Below are positions 32,059 to 46,962 of a stretch of 64,000 nucleotides of DNA, piece by piece. The DNA comes from Arenicola marina (Eukaryota; Annelida; Polychaeta; Arenicolidae). The position numbers were made by a program, and so were the translations under genes. Each line of letters starts with the position of its first letter. Within the stretch, counting starts at the first letter, position 1. A model generated the notes under the pieces. That model worked only from the letters and a program-made list of their open reading frames with translations, was not told the DNA's origin and did no database searches. The DNA is taken from assembly GCA_964019135.1 (NCBI GenBank), contig OZ025249.1, positions 1,364,001 to 1,428,000 of the forward strand, in the 5' to 3' direction.

Positions 32059-32290
32059 CTGGAGCATACACTGATGGGTTTACCTAACACTATAATGACT
32101 GGAGCATAAACTTGTGGGTACCTTCCACTATAATGACTGGAGCATACACTGATGGGTTTACCTTCACTATAATGACTGGGGCATACACTGATGGGTTTAC
32201 CTAACACTATAATGACTGGAGCATAAACTTGTGGGTACCTTCCACTATAATGACTGGAGCATACACTGATGGGTTTACCTTCACTATAAT
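32059..32290. repeat. 117-bp local duplication that creates a 101-codon repeat ORF
   Basis: The GGGTACC short monomer occurs at 32,116 and 32,233, exactly 117 bp apart (40 + 39 + 38 bp). Because 117 is a multiple of three, the minus-strand frame stays open across both copies. This gives the longest open frame in the satellite (32,345-32,040). The translation is a 39-residue repeat of PISVCSSHYSG-like units, as expected from repeat geometry rather than a gene. Confidence 0.85.
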
Positions 32291-35200
32291 GACTGGGGCA
32301 TACACTGATGGGTTTGCCGTCCACATTAATGACTGGAGCATACACTGATGGGTTTACCTTCCACTATAATGACTGGAGCATACACTGATGGGTTTACCTC
32401 CCACTATGATGACTGGAGCATACACTGATGGGTTTACCTAACACTATAATGACTGGAGCATAAACTTGTGGGTACCTTCCACTATAATGACTGGAGCATA
32501 CACTGATGGGTTTACCTTCCACTATAATGACTGGAACGTGCACTGATGGGTTTACCTTCCACTATAATGACTGGAGCATACACTGATGGGTTTATCTTCC
32601 GCTATGATAACTGGAGCAAACACTGATGGGTTTACCTTCCACTATGATGACTGGAGCATACACTGATGAATTTACCTTCAACTATGATGACTGGAACACA
32701 CACTGATGGGTTTACCTTCCACTATGATGACTGGAGCATACGCTGATGGGTTTACCTTCCACTATAATAACTGGAGCATACACTGATGGATTTACCTTCC
32801 ACTATAATGACTGCAGCATACACTGATGGGCTTACCTTCCAGGATGATGACTGAAGCATACACTGATGGGTTTATCTTCAACTATAATGACTGGAGCATA
32901 CACTGATGGGTTTACCTTCCACTATAATGACTGGAGCACACACTGATGGGTTTACCTTCCACTATAATGACAGGAGCATACAATGATGGGTGTACGTTCC
33001 ACTATAATGACTGGAGCATACACTGATGGGTGTACGTTCACCATAATAACTGGAGCATAAACTGATGGGTTTACCTTCCACTTTAATGACTGGAACGTCC
33101 ACTGATGGGTTTACCTTCCACTATAATGACTGGAGCATACACTGATGGGTTTATCTTCCGCTATGATAACTGGAGCAAACACTGATGGGTTTACCTTCCA
33201 CTATGATGACTGGAGCATACACTGATGAATTTACCTTCAACTATGATGACTGGAACACACACTGATGGGTTTACCTTCCACTATGATGACTGGAGCATAC
33301 CCTGATGGGTTTACCTTCCACTATAATAACTGGAGCATACACTGATGGATTTACCTTCCACTATAATGACTGCAGCATACACTGATGGGCTTACCTTCCA
33401 GGATGATGACTGAAGCATACACTGATGGGTTTATCTTCAACTATAATGACTGGAGCATACACTGATGGGTTTACCTTCCACTATAATGACTGGAGCACAC
33501 ACTGATGGGTTTACCTTCCACTATAATGACAGGAGCATACACTGATGGGTGTACGTTCCACTATAATGACTGGAGCATACACTGATGGGTGTACGTTCAC
33601 CATAATAACTGGAGCATACCCTGATGGGTTTATCTTCAACTTTGATGACTGGAGCATACACTGATGGGTTTACCTTCCACTATAATGACTGGAGCATACA
33701 CTGATGGATTCACCTTCCACTATAATGACTGGAGCATACACTGATGGGTTTACCTCTCACTATAATGACTGGGGCATACAGTGATGGGTGTACGTTCCAC
33801 TATAATGACTGGAGCATACACTGATGGGTGTACGTTCCACCATAATAACTGGAGTATACACTGATGGGTTTACCTTAAACCATGATGACTGGAGCATACA
33901 CTGATGGGTTTACCTTCCACTATAATGACTGGAGCATACACTGATGGGTTTACCTTCCACTATAATGACTGGAGCATACACTGATGGGTTTACCTTCCAC
34001 TATGATGACTGGAGCATACACTGATGGGTGTACGTTCCATGATAATAACTGGAGCATACACTGATGGGTTTACTTTCAACTATGATGACTGGAGCATACA
34101 CTGATGGGTTTACCTTCCACTATAATGACTGGGGCATACACTGATGGGTTTACCTTCCACTATAATGACTGGAGCATACACTGATGGGTTTACCTTCCAC
34201 TATAATGACTGGAGCATAGACTGATGATTTTACCTTCCACTATGATGACTGGAGCATACAGTGATGGGTTTACCTTCAACTATGATGACTGGAACATACA
34301 CTGATGGGTTTAATTTCCACTATAATCACTGGAGTATACACTGATGGGTTTACCTTCCACTATGAGGACTGGAGCATACACTGATGGGTTTACCTCCCAC
34401 TATAATGATTGGAGCATACGCTGATGGGTTTACCTTCCACTATGATGACTGGAGCATATACTGATGGGTTTATCTTCCACTATGATGACTGGAGCATACA
34501 CTGATGGGTTTATCTTCCACTATTATGACTGGAGCATACACTGATGGGTTTACCTTCCACTATAATGACTGGAGCATACACTGATGGGTTTACCTTCCAC
34601 TATAATGACTGGAGCATACACTGATGGGTTTACCTTCTACTATAATGACTGGAGCATGCACGGATGGGTTTACCTTCCACTATAATGACTGGAGCATACA
34701 CTGATGGGTTTACCTTCTACCATAATGACTGGAATATGCACTGATGGGTTTACCTTCCACTATAATGACTGGAGCATACACTGATGGGTTTACCTTCCAC
34801 TATAATGACTGGAGTATACACTGATGGGTTTATCTTCCGCTATAATGACTGGAGCATACACTGATGGGTTTACCTTCCACTATAATGACTGGAGCATGCA
34901 CTGATGGGTTTACATTCTACTATGATGACTGGAGCATGCACTGATGGGTTTACCTTCCACTATAATGACTAGAGCATACACTGATGGGTTTACCTTCCAC
35001 TATGGTAACTGGAGTAAACACTGATGGGTTTACCTTCCACTATGATGAATGGAGCATACACTGATGGGTTTACCTTCCACTATGATGACTGGAGCATACA
35101 CTGATGGGTTTATCTCCAACTATAATGACTGGAGCATACACTGATGGGTTACCCTTCCACTATAATGAGTGGAGCATACACTGATGGGTTTACCTTCCAC

Positions 35201-37462
35201 TATGATGACCGGAGCGTACACTGATGGGTTTACCTTCACTATAATGACTGGGGCATACACTGATGGGTTTACCGTCCACATTAATGACTGGAGCATACAC
35301 TGATGGGTTTACCTTCCACTATAATGACTGGAGCATACACTGATGGGTTTACCTCCCACTATGATGACTGGAGCATACACTGATGGGTTTACCTACCACT
35401 ATAATGACTGGAGCATAAACTTGTGGGTACCTTCCACTATAATGACTGGAGCATACACTGATGGGTTTACCTTCCACTATGATGGCTGGAACGTGCACTG
35501 ATGGGTTTACCTTCCACTATAATGACTGGAGCATAAACTGATGGGTTTACCTTCCACTATAATGACTGGAACGTGCACTGATGGGTTTACCTTCCACTAT
35601 AATGACTGGAGCATACACTGATGGGTTTATCTTCCGCTATGATAACTGGAGCAAACACTGATGGGTTTACCGTCCACTATGATGACTGGAGCATACACTG
35701 ATGAATTTACCTTCAACTATGATGACTGGAACACACACTAATGGGTTTATCTTCCACTATGATGACTGGAGCATACGCTGATGGGTTTACCTTCCACTAT
35801 AATAACTGGAGCATACACTGATGGATTTACCTTCCACTCTAATGACTGCAGCATACACTGATGGGCTTACCTTCCAGGATGATGACTGAAGCATACACTG
35901 TTGGGTTTATCTTCCACCATAATGACTGGAGCCTACACTGATGGGTTTACCTTCCACTATAATGACTGGAGCACACACTGATGGGTTTACCTTCCACTAT
36001 AATGACAGGAGCATACAATCATGGGTGTACGTTCCACTATAATGACTGGAGCATACACTGATGGGTGTACGTTCCACTATAATGACTGGAGCATACACTG
36101 ATGGGTGTACGTTCACCATAATAACTGGAGCATACCCTGATGGGTTTATCTACAACTTTGATGACTGGAGCATACACTGATGGGTTTACCTTCCACTATA
36201 ATGACTGGAGCATACACTGATGGATTCACCTTCCACTATAATGACTGGAGCATACACTGATGGGTTTACCTCCCACTATAATGACTGGAGCATACAGTGA
36301 TGGGTGTACGTTCCACTATAATGACTGGAGCATACACTGATGGGTGTACGTTCCACCATAATAACTGGAGTATACACTGATGGGTTTACCTTAAACCATG
36401 ATGACTGGAGCATACACTGATGGGTTTACCTTCCACTATAATGACTGGAGCATACACTGATGGGTTTACCTTCCACTATAATGACTGGAGCATACACTGA
36501 TGGGTTTACCTTCCACTATGATGACTGGAGCATACACTGATGGGTGCACGTTCCATGATAATAACTGGAGCATACACTGATGGGTTTACTTTCAACTATG
36601 ATGACTGGAGCATACACTGATGGGTTTACCTTCCACTATAATGACTGGAGCATACACTGATGGGTTTACCTTCCACTATAATGACTGGAGCATACACTGA
36701 TGGGTTTACCTTCTACTATAATGACTGGAGCATGCACGGATGGGTTTACCTTCCACTATAATGACTGGAGCATACACTGATGGGTTTACCTTCTACTATA
36801 ATGACTGGAATATGCACTGATGGGTTTACCTTCCACTATAATGACTGGAGCATACACTGATGGGTTTACCTTCCACTATAATGACTGGAGTATACACTGA
36901 TGGGTTTATCTTCCGCTATAATGACTGGAGCATACACTGATGGGTTTACCTTCCACTATAATGACTGGAGCATACACTGATGGGTTTACCTTCCACTATA
37001 ATGACTGGAGCATACACTGATGGGTTTACCTTCTACTATGATGACTGGAGCATGCACTGATGGGTTTAACTTCCACTATAATGACTAGAGCATACACTGA
37101 TGGGTTTACCTTCCACTATGGTAACTGGAGTAAACGCTGATGGGTTTACCTTCCACTATAATGAATGGAGCATACACTGATGGCTTTACCTTCCACTATG
37201 ATGACTGGAGCATACACTGATGGGTTTAACTCCAACTATGATGACTGGAGCATACACTGATGGGTTACCCTTCCACTATAATGAGTGGAGCATACACTGA
37301 TGGGTTTACCTTCCACTATGATGACCGGAGCGTACACTGATGGGTTTACCTTCACTATAATGACTGGGGCATACACTGATGGGTTTGCCGTCCACATTAA
37401 TGACTGGAGCATACACTGATGGGTTTACCTTCCACTATAATGACTGGAGCATACACTGATGG

Positions 37463-38970
37463 GTTTACCTACCACTATAATGACTGGAGCATAAACTTGT
37501 GGGTACCTTCCACTATAATGACTGGAGCATACACTGATGGGTTTACCTTCCACTATAATGACTGGAACGTGCACTGATGGGTTTACCTTCCACTATAATG
37601 ACTGGAGCATAAACTGATGGGTTTACCTTCCACTATAATGACTGGAACGTGCACTGATGGGTTTACATTCCACTATAATGACTGGAGCATACACTGATGG
37701 GTTTATCTTCCGCTATGATAACTGGAGCAAACACTGATGGGTTTACCTTCCACTATGATGACTGGAGCATACACTGATGAATTTACCTTCAACTATGATG
37801 ACTGGAACACACACTGATGGGTTTACCTTCCACTATGATGACTGGAGCATACGCTGATGGGTTTACCTTCCACTATAATAACTGGAGCATACACTGATGG
37901 ATTTACCTTCCACTATAATGACTGCAGCATAAACTGATGGGTTTACCTTCCACTATAATGACTGGAACGTGCACTGATGGGTTTACCTACCACTATAATG
38001 ACTGGAGCATAAACTTGTGGGTACCTTCCACTATAATGACTGGAGCATACACTGATGGGTTTACCTTCCACTATAATGACTGGAACGTGCACTGATGGGT
38101 TTACCTTCCACTATAATGACTGGAGCATAAACTGATGGGTTTACCTTCCACTATAATGACTGGAACGTGCACTGATGGGTTTACATTCCACTATAATGAC
38201 TGGAGCATACACTGATGGGTTTATCTTCCGCTATGATAACTGGAGCAAACACTGATGGGTTTACCTTCCACTATGATGACTGGAGCATACACTGATGAAT
38301 TTACCTTCAACTATGATGACTGGAACACACACTGATGGGTTTACCTTCCACTATGATGACTGGAGCATACGCTGATGGGTTTACCTTCCACTATAATAAC
38401 TGGAGCATACACTGATGGATTTACCTTCCACTATAATGACTGCAGCATACACTGATGGGTTTACCTTCCACTATAATGACTGGAACGTGCACTGATGGGT
38501 TTACCTACCACTATAATGACTGGAGCATAAACTTGTGGGTACCTTCCACTATAATGACTGGAGCATACACTGATGGGTTTACCTTCCACTATAATGACTG
38601 GAACGTGCACTGATGGGTTTACCTTCCACTATAATGACTGGAGCATAAACTGATGGGTTTACCTTCCACTATAATGACTGGAACGTGCACTGATGGGTTT
38701 ACATTCCACTATAATGACTGGAGCATACACTGATGGGTTTATCTTCCGCTATGATAACTGGAGCAAACACTGATGGGTTTACCTTCCACTATGATGACTG
38801 GAGCATACACTGATGAATTTACCTTCAACTATGATGACTGGAACACACACTGATGGGTTTACCTTCCACTATGATGACTGGAGCATACGCTGATGGGTTT
38901 ACCTTCCACTATAATAACTGGAGCATACACTGATGGATTTACCTTCCACTATAATGACTGCAGCATACAC
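37463..38970. repeat. 518-bp higher-order repeat, about three tandem copies
   Basis: Short GGGTACC monomers at 37,501, 38,019 and 38,537 are exactly 518 bp apart (12 x 40 + 38 bp). The monomers between them come in the same order: paired GGAACGTGCAC, the rare TTTACATTCC, GGAGCAAACAC, TGATGAATTTACC, GGAACACACAC and CTGCAGCAT. The third copy leaves the pattern at about 38,971, into TGATGGGCTTACCTTCCAGG. Near identity among copies suggests a recent local expansion. Confidence 0.85.
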
Positions 38971-41900
38971 TGATGGGCTTACCTTCCAGGATGATGACTG
39001 AAGCATACACTGATGGGTTTATCTTCAACTATAATGACTGGAGCATACACTGATGGGTTTACCTTCCACTATAATGACTGGAGCACACACTGATGGGTTT
39101 ACCTTCCACTATAATGACAGGAGCATACAATCATGGGTGTACGTTCCACTATAATGACTGGAGCATACACTGATGGGTGTACGTTCCACTATAATGACTG
39201 GAGCATACACTGATGGGTGTACGTTCACCATAATAACTGGAGCATACCCTGATGGGTTTATCTTCAACTTTTATGACTGGAGCATACACTGATGGGTTTA
39301 CCTTCCACTATAATGACTGGAGCATACACTGATGGATTCACCTTCCACTATAATGACTGGAGCATACACTGATGGGTTTACCTCCCTCTATAATGACTGG
39401 GGCATACAGTGATGGGTGTACGTTCCACTATAATGACTGGAGCATACACTGATGGGTGTACGTTCCACCATAATAACTGGAGTATACACTGATGGGTTTA
39501 CCTTAAACCATGATGACTGGAGCATACACTGATGGGTTTACCTTCCACTATAATGACTGGAGCATACACTGATGGGTTTACCTTCCACTATAATGACTGG
39601 AGCATACACTGATGGGTTTACCTTCCACTATGATGACTGGAGCATACACTGATGGGTGTACGTTTCATGATAATAACTGGAGCATACACTGATGGGTTTA
39701 CTTTCAACTATGATGACTGGAGCATACACTGATGGGTTTACCTTCCACTATAATGACTGGGGCATACACTGATGGGTTTACCTTCCACTATAATGACTGG
39801 AGCATACACTGATGGGTTTACCTTCCACTATAATGACTGGAGCATAGACTGATGATTTTACCTTCCACTATGATGACTGGAGCATACAGTGATGGGTTTA
39901 CCTTCAACTATGATGACTGGAACATACACTGATGGGTTTAATTTCCACTATAATCACTGGAGTATACACTGATGGGTTTACCTTCCACTATGATGACTGG
40001 AGCATACACTGATGGGTTTACCTCCCACTATAATGACTGGAGCATACGCTGATGGGTTTACCTTCCACTATGATGACTGGAGCATATACTGATGGGTTTA
40101 CCTTCCACTATGATGACTGGAGCATACACTGATGGGTTTACCTCCCACTATAATGACTGGAGCATACACTGATGGGTTTATCTTCCACTATGATGACTGG
40201 AGCATACACTGATGGGTTTATCTTCAACTATTATGACTGGAGCATACACTGATGGGTTTACCTTCCACTATAATGACTGGAGCATACACTGATGGGTTTA
40301 ACTTCCACTATAATGACTGGAGCATACACTGATGGGTTTACCTTCTACTATAATGACTGGAGCATGCACGGATGGGTTTACCTTCCACTATAATGGCTGG
40401 AGCATACACTGATGGGTTTACCTTCTACTATAATGACTGGAATATGCACTGATGGGTTTACCTTCCACTATAATGACTGGAGCATACACTGATGGGTTTA
40501 CCTTCCACTATAATGACTGGAGTATACACTGATGGGTTTATCTTCCGCTATAATGACTGGAGCATACACTGATGGGTTTACCTTCCACTATAATGACTGG
40601 AGCATACACTGATGGGTTTACATTCTACTATGATGACTGGAGCATGCACTGATGGGTTTACCTTCCACTATAATGACTAGAGCATACACTGATGGGTTTA
40701 CCTTCCACTATGGTAACTGGAGTAAACACTGATGGGTTTACCTTCCACTATGATGAATGGAGCATACACTGATGGGTTTACCTTCCACTATGATGACTGG
40801 AGCATACACTGATGGGTTTATCTCCAACTATAATGACTGGAGCATACACTGATGGGTTACCCTTCCACTATAATGAGTGGAGCATACACTGATGCGTTTA
40901 CCTTCCACTATGATGACCGGAGCGTACACTGATGGGTTTACCTTCACTATAATGACTGGGGCATACACTGATGGGTTTACCGTCCACATTAATGACTGGA
41001 GCATACACTGATGGGTTTACCTTCCACTATAATGACTGGAGCATACACTGATGGGTTTACCTCCCACTATGATGACTGGAGCATACACTGATGGGTTTAC
41101 CTACCACTATAATGACTGGAGCATAAACTTGTGGGTACCTTCCACTATAATGACTGGAGCATACACTGATGGGTTTACCTTCCACTATAATGACTGGAAC
41201 GTGCACTGATGGGTTTACCTTCCACTATAATGACTGGAGCATAAACTGATGGGTTTACCTTCCACTATAATGACTGGAACGTGCACTGATGGATTTACCT
41301 TCCACTATAATGACTGGAGCATACACTGATGGGTTTATCTTCCGCTATGATAACTGGAGCAAACACTGATGGGTTTACCTTCCACTATGATGACTGGAGC
41401 ATACACTGATGAATTTACCTTCAACTATGATGACTGGAACACACACTGATGGGTTTACCTTCCACTATGATGACTGGAGCATACACTAATGGGCTTACCT
41501 TCCACTATGATGACTAGACCATACACTGATGGGTTTACCTTCCACTATGATGACTTGAGTATACACTGATGTGTTTACCGTCCACTATGATGACTGGAGC
41601 ATACACTGATGGGTTTACCTTCCACTGTAATGACTGGAGCATGCACTGATGGGTTTACCTTACACTATGATGACTGGAGCATACGCTGGTGGGTTTACCT
41701 TGCACTATAATCACTGGAGCATACACTGATGGGTTTATCATCCACTATGATGACTTGAGCATACACTGATGGGTTTACCTTCCACTATAATGACTGGAGC
41801 ATACATTGATGGGTTTACTTTCTACCATGATGACTGGAGCATACGCTGATGGGTTTACCTTCCACAATAATAACTGGAGCATACACTGATGGGTTTACCT

Positions 41901-44900
41901 TCCACTATAATGACTGGAGCATACACTGATGGGTTTACCCTCCACTATGATGACTGGAGCATACACTGATGGGTTTATCTTCAACTATAATGAATGGAGC
42001 ATACACTGATCGGTTTACCTTCCACTATGATGACTGGACCATACACTGATGGGTTTACCTTCCACTATAATGACTGGAGCATGCACTGATGGCTTTACCT
42101 TCCACTATAATGACTGGAGCATACACTGATGTGTTTACCTTCCAATATAATGACTGGACCATACAATGATGGGTGTATGTTCCACTATAATGACTGGAGC
42201 ATACACTGATGGGTGTACGTTCAGCTATAATGACTGGAGCATACACTGATGGATGTACGTTCAGCTATAATGACTGAAGCATACACTGATGGGTGTACGT
42301 TCCACCATAATGACTGGAGCATACCCTGATGAGTTTACCTTCCAATATAATGACTGGAGCATACACTGATGGGTTTACCTTCCACTATGATGACTAGAAC
42401 ATACACTGATGGGTTTACCGTCCACTATGATGACTGGAGCATACGCTGATGGGTTTATCTTCCACTATAATGACTGGAGCATACACTGATGGGTTTACCT
42501 TACACTATGATGACTAGAGCATACGCTGATGGGTTTACCGTCCACTATAATAAATGGAGCATACACTGATGGGTTTACCGTCCACAATGATGACTGGAGC
42601 ATACACTGATGGGTTTACCTTCCACTATTATGACTGGAGCATACATTGATGGGTTTACCTTCCACTATGATGACTGGAGCATACGCTGATGGGTTTACCT
42701 TCCACTATAATAACTGGAGCATACACTGATGGATTTACCTTCCACTATAATGACGGCAGCATACACTGATGGGCTTACCTTCCAGGATGATGACTGAAGC
42801 ATACACTGATGGGTTTATCTTCAACTATAATGACTGGAGCATACACTGATGGGTTTACCTTCCACTATAATGACAGGAGCATACAATGATGGGTGTACGT
42901 TCCAGTATAATGACTGGAGCATACACTGATGGGTGTACGTTCCACTATAATAACTGGAGCATACCCTGATGGGTTTATCTTCAACTATGATGACTGGAGC
43001 ATACACTGATGGGTTTACCTTCCACTATAATGACTGGAGCATACACTGATGGATTCACCTTCCACTATAATGACTGGAGCATACACCGATGGGTTTACCT
43101 TCCACTATAATGACTGGAGCATACGCTGATGGATTTACCTTCCACTTTAATGACTAGAGCATACACTGATGGGTTTACCTTCCACGATGATGACTGGAGC
43201 ATACACTGATGGGTTTAACTTCAACTATAATGACTGGGGCATACACTGATGGGTTTACCTTCCACTATAATGACTGGAGCATACACTGATGGGTTTACCT
43301 TCCACTATGATGACTGGAGCATACAATGATGGGTTTACCTTCCACTATGATGACTGGAGCATACGCTGATGGGTTTACCTTCCACTATGATGACTGGAGC
43401 ATATACTGATGGGTTTACCTTCCACTATAATGACTGGAGCATACACTGATGGGTTTACCTTCCGCTATAATGACTGGAGCATACACTGATGGGTTTACCT
43501 TCTACTATAATGACAGGAGCATGCACGGATGGGTTTACCTTCCACTATAATGACTGGAGCATACACTGATGGGTTTACCTTCCACTATAATGACTGGAGT
43601 ATACACTGATGGGTTTATCTTCCGCTATAATGACTGGAGCATACACTGATGGGTTTACCTTCCACTATAATGACTGGAGCATACACTGATGGGTTTACCT
43701 TCTACTATGATGACTGGAGCATGCACTGATGGGTTTACCTTCCACTATAATGACTAGAGCATACACTGATGGGTTTACCTTCCACTATGGTAACTGGAGT
43801 AAACACTGATGGGTTTACCTTCCACTATAATGAATGGAGCATACACTGATGAGTTTACCTTCCACTATGATGACTGGAGCATACACTGATGGGTTTAACT
43901 TCAACTATAATGACTGGAACATACACTGATGGGTTAACCTTCCACTATAATGAGTGGAGCATACACTGATGGGTTTACCTTCCACTATGATGACCGGAGA
44001 GTACACTGATGGGTTTTCCTTCACTATAATGACTGGGGCATGCACTGATGGGCTTACCGTCCACATTAATGACTGGAGCATACACTGATGGGTTTACCTT
44101 CCACAATAATGACTGGAGCATACACTGATGGGTTTACCTTCCACTATGATGACTGGATCATACACTGATGGGTTTACCTACCACTATAATGACTGGAGCA
44201 TAAACTTGTGGGTACCTTCCACTATAATGACTGGAGCATACACTGATGGGTTTACCTTCCACTATAATGACTGGAACGTGCACTGATGGATGTACCTTCC
44301 ACTATAATGACTGGAGGATAAACTGATGGGTTTACCTTCCACTATAATGACTGGAACGTGCACTGATGGGTTTACCTTCCACTATAATGACTGGAGCATA
44401 CACTGTCGGGTTTATCTTCCGCTATGATAACTGGAGCAAACACTGATGGGTTTACCTTCCACTATGATGACTGGAGCATACACTGATGAATTTACCTTCA
44501 ACTATGATGACTGGAACATACACTGATGGGTTTACCTTCAACTATGATGACTGGAGCATACACTAATGGGCTTACCTTCCACTATGATGACTAGACCATA
44601 CACTGATGGGTTTACCTTCCACTATGATGACTTGAGTATACACTGATGTGTTTACCGTCCACTATGATGAATGGAACATACACTGATGGGTTTACCTTCC
44701 ACTGTAATGACTGGAGCATGCACTGATGGGTTTACCTTACACTATGATGACTGGAGCATACGCTGATGGGTTTACGTTCCACAATAATAACTGGAGCATA
44801 CACTGATGGCTTTACCTTCCACTATAATGACTGGAGCATACACTGATGGGTTTACCTTCCACTATGATGACTGGAGCATACACTGATGGGTTTATCTTCA

Positions 44901-45195
44901 ACTATAATGACTGGAGCATACACTGATGTGTTTACCTTCCACTATGATGACTGGACAATACACTGATGGGTTTACCTTCCACTATAATGACTGGAGCATG
45001 CACTGATGGCTTTACCTTCCACTATAATGACTGGAGCATACACTGATGGGTTTACCTTCCAATATAATGACTGGAGCATACACGGATGGGTTTACCTTCC
45101 ACTATGATGACTGGAGCATACACTGATGGGTTTATCTTCCACTATAATGACTGGAGCATACACTGATTGGTTTACCTTCCACTATAATGACTGGA
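38771..45195. repeat. About 6.4-kb duplicated block, copy 1
   Basis: This block matches 46,963-53,465. The offset is 8,191-8,192 bp in its first half (GATGCGTTTACC at 40,891 and 49,082) and 8,270 bp in its second half (CACTGTCGGG at 44,401 and 52,671; TATGGTAACTGG at 43,786 and 52,056). Copies differ by single bases and by a monomer-pair rearrangement near 42,000/50,100. This is the largest repeated block I could trace. Confidence 0.75.
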
Positions 45196-46962
45196 CCATA
45201 CAATGATGGGTGTATGTTCCACTATAATGACTGGAGCATATACTGATGGGTGTACGTTCAGCTATAATGACTGGAGCATACACTGATGGGTGTACGTTCA
45301 GCTATAATGACTGAAGCATACACTGATGGGTGTACGTTCCACCATAATGACTGGAGCATACCCTGATGAGTTTACGTTCCAATATAATGACTGGAGCATA
45401 CACTGATGGGTTTACCTTCCAATATAATGACTGGAGCATACACTGATGGATTTACCTTCCACTATGATGACTGGAACATACACTGATGGGTTTCCCGTCC
45501 ACTATGATGACTGGAGCATACGCTGATGGGTTTATCTTCCACTATAATGACTGGAGCATACACTGATGGGTTTACCTTACACTATGATGACTGGAGCATA
45601 CGCTGATGGGTTTACCGTCCACTATAATAAATGGAGCATACACTGATGGGTTTACCGTCCACAATGATGACTGGAGCATACACTGATGGGTTTACCTTCC
45701 ACTATTATGACTGGAGCATATATTGATGGGTTTACCTTCCACTATGATGACTGGAGCATACGCTGATGGGTTTACCTTCCACTATAATAACTGGAGCATA
45801 CACTGATGGATTTACCTTCCACTATAATGACTGTAGCATACACTGATGGGCTTACCTTCCAGGATGATGACTGAAGCATACACTGATGGGGTTATCTTCA
45901 ACTATAATGACTGGAGCATACACTGATGGGTTTACCTTCCACTATGATGACTGGAGCACACACTGATGGGTTTACCTTCCACTATAATGACAGGAGCATA
46001 CAATGATGGGTGTACGTTCCACTATAATGACTGAAGCATACACTGATGTGTGTACGTTCCACTATAATGACTGGAGCATACACTGCTGGGTGTACGTTCA
46101 CCATAATGACTGGAGCATACCCTGATGGGTTTATCTTCAACTATGATGACTGGAGCATACACTGATGGGCTTACCTTCCACTATAATGACTGGAGCATAC
46201 ACTGATGGATTCACCTTCCACTATAATGACTGGAGCATACACTGATGGGTTTACCTCCCACTATAATGACTGGAGCATACAGTGATGGGTGTACGTTCCA
46301 CTATAATGACTGGAGCATACACTGATGGGTGTACGTTCCACCATAATAACTGGAGTATACACTGATGGGTTTACCTTAAACTATGATGACTGGAGCATAC
46401 ACTGATGGGTTTACCTTCCACTATAATGACTGGAGCATACACTGATGGGTTTACCTTCCACTATAATGACTGGAGCATACACTGATGGGTTTACCTTCCA
46501 CTATGATGACTGGAGCATACACTGATGGGTGTACGTTCCATGATAATAACTGGAGCATACACTGATGGGTTTACCTTCAACTATGATGACTGGAGCATAC
46601 ACTGATGGGTTTACCTTCCACTATAATGACTGGGGCATACACTGATGGGTTTACCTTCCACTATAATGACTGGAGCATACACTGATGGGTTTTCCTTCCA
46701 CTATAATGACTGGGGCATACGCTGATAGGTTTACCTTGCACTATAATGACTGGAGCATAAACTGATGGGTTTACCGTCCACTATGATGACTTGAGCATAC
46801 ACTGATGGGTTTACCTTCCACTATAATGACTGGAGCATACATTGATGGGTTTACTTTTTACTATGATGACTGGAGCATACGCTGATGGGTTTACCTTCCA
46901 CATTAATAACTGGAGCATACACTGATGGGTTTACCTTCCACTATAATGACTGGAGCATACAC

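Noticed and set aside
42055..43006. Short minus-strand open frames in the satellite (42,246-42,055 and 43,006-42,821; also 51,276-51,046)
   Set aside because: The translations are satellite monomers read in rotating frames (VIIVEGKPISVCSSHYSG-like). They are opened by local indels, with no start context or conservation signal.
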